A DNA stretch of 6,486 nucleotides, from assembly GCA_903906325.1 (NCBI GenBank), contig CAIVJV010000356.1:1-6486 (forward strand). Direction: 5' to 3'. The notes below the pieces were generated by a model. The model did no database searches. It worked only from the letters and a program-made list of their open reading frames with translations, and was not told the DNA's origin. The DNA comes from an uncultured Gemmatimonadota bacterium. GTDB lineage: Bacteria > Gemmatimonadota > Gemmatimonadetes > Gemmatimonadales > Gemmatimonadaceae. This document shows positions 4,440-6,486 of the stretch, piece by piece. How positions within the stretch are numbered: the first letter of the stretch is position 1; every line of letters begins with the position of its first letter. The position numbers and the translations under genes were made by a program.

Positions 4440-6486
4440 ATGCCCAAGCGCCCCCTCCCCGGCCTCGACTGGCGTCGCATCGCCTACCACGTGCTCGCCT
4501 CCCGGGCGATGGACGACCTGGAGGAGGCGACGAACCGCAACCGCGCGACTGTCCCCAAGGACCACCTCGTCCTCTACCAGTTCTCGGCACGCGGGCACGA
4601 CGTGGCGCAATGCATCCTCGGGGCGCTCCTGACGGGGGAACGGGACGCGGCCGGCGCCTATTATCGCAGCCGTCCCCTCCTGCTCTCCCTCGGCCTGCCC
4701 TTCGATGATGCCCTCGGGTCCCCACTCGGACGGGCGGGAGGGTTCTCCGATGGGCGCGACATCGGGGTGGTCTGCAATCTCCCGAATCGATCGGGACCGG
4801 TCGTCCTCCCGATGTCGGGGGACGTCGGCTCACAGTACACCCCGACTGCCGGCTGGGCGCAGGCGATCACCTACCACCGCGACGTGCTGAAGGACCCGCG
4901 GTGGGCGGGATCGATCGGTGTCGCCCTCGGCGGCGACGGGTCGGTCGCGACGAACGGCTTCTGGTCGGCCCTGACCATGGCGACCACCCTGAAGCTGCCG
5001 ATGCTCTTCTACATCGAGGACAACGCCCTCGGGATCTCGGTGAAGGGGGAGATGCAGACGCCCGGGGGCGATATCGCCCGGAACCTCGAGGCGTTCAGCC
5101 ATCTCTTCGTCCGCAATGGCGATGGCACCGATCCCCACGAGACGGCGACGCTCCTGCAGGAGTGCGTGACCCACGTGCGACGCGGCGCGGGGCCGGCGCT
5201 GGTGCGGCTCACCGTGCCGCGGCTCTCGAGCCATTCGGGGCCGGATAACCAGAAGGGCTATCGCTCCGACGCGGAGATCGCGTCGGACGAGGCGCGCGAC
5301 CCCCTGCCCCGCTTGCGCGACTACCTCGTCCCCGCCGTGCTCACCACCGCGGAGTGGACCGCCCTCGAGGCCGAGGTGGCCGGCGACATCGAACGCGCCG
5401 TGGCCGCGGCGCGAGCGCGCCCCATGCCCGATCCGTCGACCATCGGGACCCACCGCTACGCCGATGATCGTGGCGCGATGCCAGAGGCGGGACTCGGCGG
5501 GCTCTCACGATCCGAGCGGCAGGCCCTGGGCGGCTCCGCATCCGCCACGGCCGGCGGCGAGACGCTGCGCTTCGCCGAGGCGATCCGACGCACGCTGCGG
5601 CACGAGCTGGCGGTGAACCCCAAGCTCGTGGTCTTCGGCGAGGATGTCGGGAAGAAGGGGGGCGTGCATCTCGTCACCGAGGGCCTCCAGCGACAGTTCG
5701 GCAGCGCGCGCGTCTTCGACACGAGCCTCTCCGAGGAGGGGATCATCGGCCGAGCCTCCGGCCTCGCGATCAGCGGCCTGATGCCGGTCGCGGAGATCCA
5801 ATTCCGCAAGTACGCCGATCCCGCGACGGAGCAACTCAACAACACCGGGACGATGCGCTGGCGCACGGCGAACCGCTTCGCCGCGCCGATGGTGGTGCGG
5901 ATGCCCGGCGGATTCGGCAAGGATGTCGGCGATCCCTGGCATAGTCTGAGCGATGAGGTGCGCTTCGCGCATGCGTACGGGTGGCAGGTCGCGATCCCGT
6001 CGAACGCCGCCGATGCCGTGGGGCTGCTCCGCGCGGCGATGCGCAGTCCGAACCCGACCGTCTTCTTCGAGCACCGGTCCCTGCTGATGACCGGCGATGG
6101 CGCCTCACCGTATCCGGGCGATGACTACGTGCTCCCCTTCGGACAGGCCCGTCTCGTGCGCGCCGGTACCACGCTCACGCTGGTGACCTGGGGGGCGATG
6201 GTCCACCGCTGTGTGGAGGCCACCGAACGCTTCGACGGAGCGGTCGAGGTGATCGACCTGCGCACGATCGCGCCGTGGGACCGCGCCGCCGTGCTCGCCT
6301 CGGTGACGAAGACCGGCCGCTGCCTCGTCGTGCACGAGGATACTCTGACCGCGGGCTTCGGCGCCGAGGTCGCGAGCGTCGTCGCCCACGAGGCATTCTG
6401 GCATCTCGACGCGCCGGTGCGCCGTCTCGCGCCGGAGGACATCCCGATGCCGTACCATCCGGTGTTGCTCGAGGCGGTGTTGCCGA
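4440..6486 (+). CDS. Fused 2-oxoacid dehydrogenase E1 alpha-beta (branched-chain type), C-terminus cut by window edge
   Basis: 682 codons open to the right edge, probably lacking only a short tail. The alpha half (about 1-325) has PMSGDVGSQYTPTAGWAQA, then the thiamine-diphosphate motif GGDGSVATNGFW (164-175) ending in YIEDNALGIS (N195), and the loop SSHSGPDNQKGYRS (263-276) corresponding to the HHS loop of branched-chain E1 alpha. A linker of about 45 residues, rich in Gly, Ala, Ser and Arg, follows. The beta half (about 374 on) has FGEDVGKKGG (399-408), SLSEEGIIGRASGLAISG (429-446), DPWHSLSDE (498-506), VFFEHRSLL, VIDLRTIAPWD and VHEDTLTAGFGAEVA. The enzyme decarboxylates a 2-oxoacid and passes the acyl group to a lipoyl E2. 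Branched-chain 2-oxoacids are the likely substrates, but pyruvate or aryl-pyruvates are possible. E2 and E3 are not in the window. The ATG at 4440 is the only plausible upstream start (the next is M24); no Shine-Dalgarno is present. Confidence 0.92.
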   Translation, partial: MPKRPLPGLDWRRIAYHVLASRAMDDLEEATNRNRATVPKDHLVLYQFSARGHDVAQCILGALLTGERDAAGAYYRSRPLLLSLGLPFDDALGSPLGRAGGFSDGRDIGVVCNLPNRSGPVVLPMSGDVGSQYTPTAGWAQAITYHRDVLKDPRWAGSIGVALGGDGSVATNGFWSALTMATTLKLPMLFYIEDNALGISVKGEMQTPGGDIARNLEAFSHLFVRNGDGTDPHETATLLQECVTHVRRGAGPALVRLTVPRLSSHSGPDNQKGYRSDAEIASDEARDPLPRLRDYLVPAVLTTAEWTALEAEVAGDIERAVAAARARPMPDPSTIGTHRYADDRGAMPEAGLGGLSRSERQALGGSASATAGGETLRFAEAIRRTLRHELAVNPKLVVFGEDVGKKGGVHLVTEGLQRQFGSARVFDTSLSEEGIIGRASGLAISGLMPVAEIQFRKYADPATEQLNNTGTMRWRTANRFAAPMVVRMPGGFGKDVGDPWHSLSDEVRFAHAYGWQVAIPSNAADAVGLLRAAMRSPNPTVFFEHRSLLMTGDGASPYPGDDYVLPFGQARLVRAGTTLTLVTWGAMVHRCVEATERFDGAVEVIDLRTIAPWDRAAVLASVTKTGRCLVVHEDTLTAGFGAEVASVVAHEAFWHLDAPVRRLAPEDIPMPYHPVLLEAVLP

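Noticed and set aside
3172..4632. Long plus-strand open frame of 486 codons
   Set aside because: It lies opposite paaH and paaG, crosses the divergent spacer into the E1 gene, and its translation is Arg/Gly/His-rich with no recognisable domain. It is a high-GC mirror frame of well-identified genes.
4411..4833. Upstream extension of the paaG frame to an ATG at 4833
   Set aside because: It would add 141 Arg/Gly/Pro-rich residues without family counterpart, on the strand opposite the conserved E1 alpha domain. The ATG at 4410 aligns with known PaaG starts.
4830..5453. Minus-strand open frame of 207 codons opposite the E1 gene
   Set aside because: It is a shadow of the fused E1 reading frame, whose thiamine-diphosphate and beta-domain motifs are clear; the antisense product has no domain.
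5456..6458. Several further minus-strand open frames (for example 5456-5920, 5505-6074, 6105-6458)
   Set aside because: They overlap each other in different frames, all opposite the E1 beta domain, and have arginine-rich compositions typical of antisense reading in GC-rich DNA.

Overview
The window is a compact piece of a high-GC bacterial chromosome. It carries two divergent transcription units that start back to back at about 4410/4440. Nearly every base is coding, and no RNA gene, mobile element, CRISPR array or terminator is visible. The lineage cannot be fixed from sequence alone. The high GC, tight gene overlaps, poor Shine-Dalgarno sequences and a single-chain E1 alpha-beta dehydrogenase would fit a group such as Gemmatimonadota, but that is a low-confidence guess.

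Minus strand, 4410 down to 1: six tightly packed genes of the aerobic, CoA-dependent phenylacetate (paa) pathway, in transcription order paaG - paaH - paaI - paaJ - paaY - paaZ (5' end only, cut by the window edge). PaaG isomerises the ring epoxide of phenylacetyl-CoA to oxepin-CoA. PaaZ opens the ring and oxidises the aldehyde. PaaJ thiolytically shortens the chain. PaaH oxidises 3-hydroxyadipyl-CoA. PaaJ then acts again to give succinyl-CoA and acetyl-CoA. PaaI and PaaY are the associated thioesterases that rescue stalled or toxic CoA intermediates. Junctions are +3 nt (G/H), a TGATG 1-nt overlap (H/I), +30 nt (I/J), a GTGA 4-nt overlap (J/Y) and an ATGA 4-nt overlap (Y/Z), so this is almost certainly one operon. 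The epoxidase (paaABCDE), ligase (paaK) and hydratase (paaF) are not in the window and may lie beyond paaZ or elsewhere.

Plus strand, 4440 to the right edge: one long open frame of 682 codons without a stop. It encodes a fused thiamine-diphosphate 2-oxoacid dehydrogenase E1 (alpha domain followed by beta domain, branched-chain type), truncated by the window only a little before its expected C-terminus.

The two units are separated by only 29 bp. Neither first gene has a recognisable Shine-Dalgarno sequence. On the paaG side a TATCTT hexamer ends 6 nt before the ATG, which is the geometry expected for leaderless transcripts. I see no clearly new biological system. The points most worth a second look are this minimal divergent promoter, the pairing of a fused E1 with the paa genes, and a shortened PaaH.
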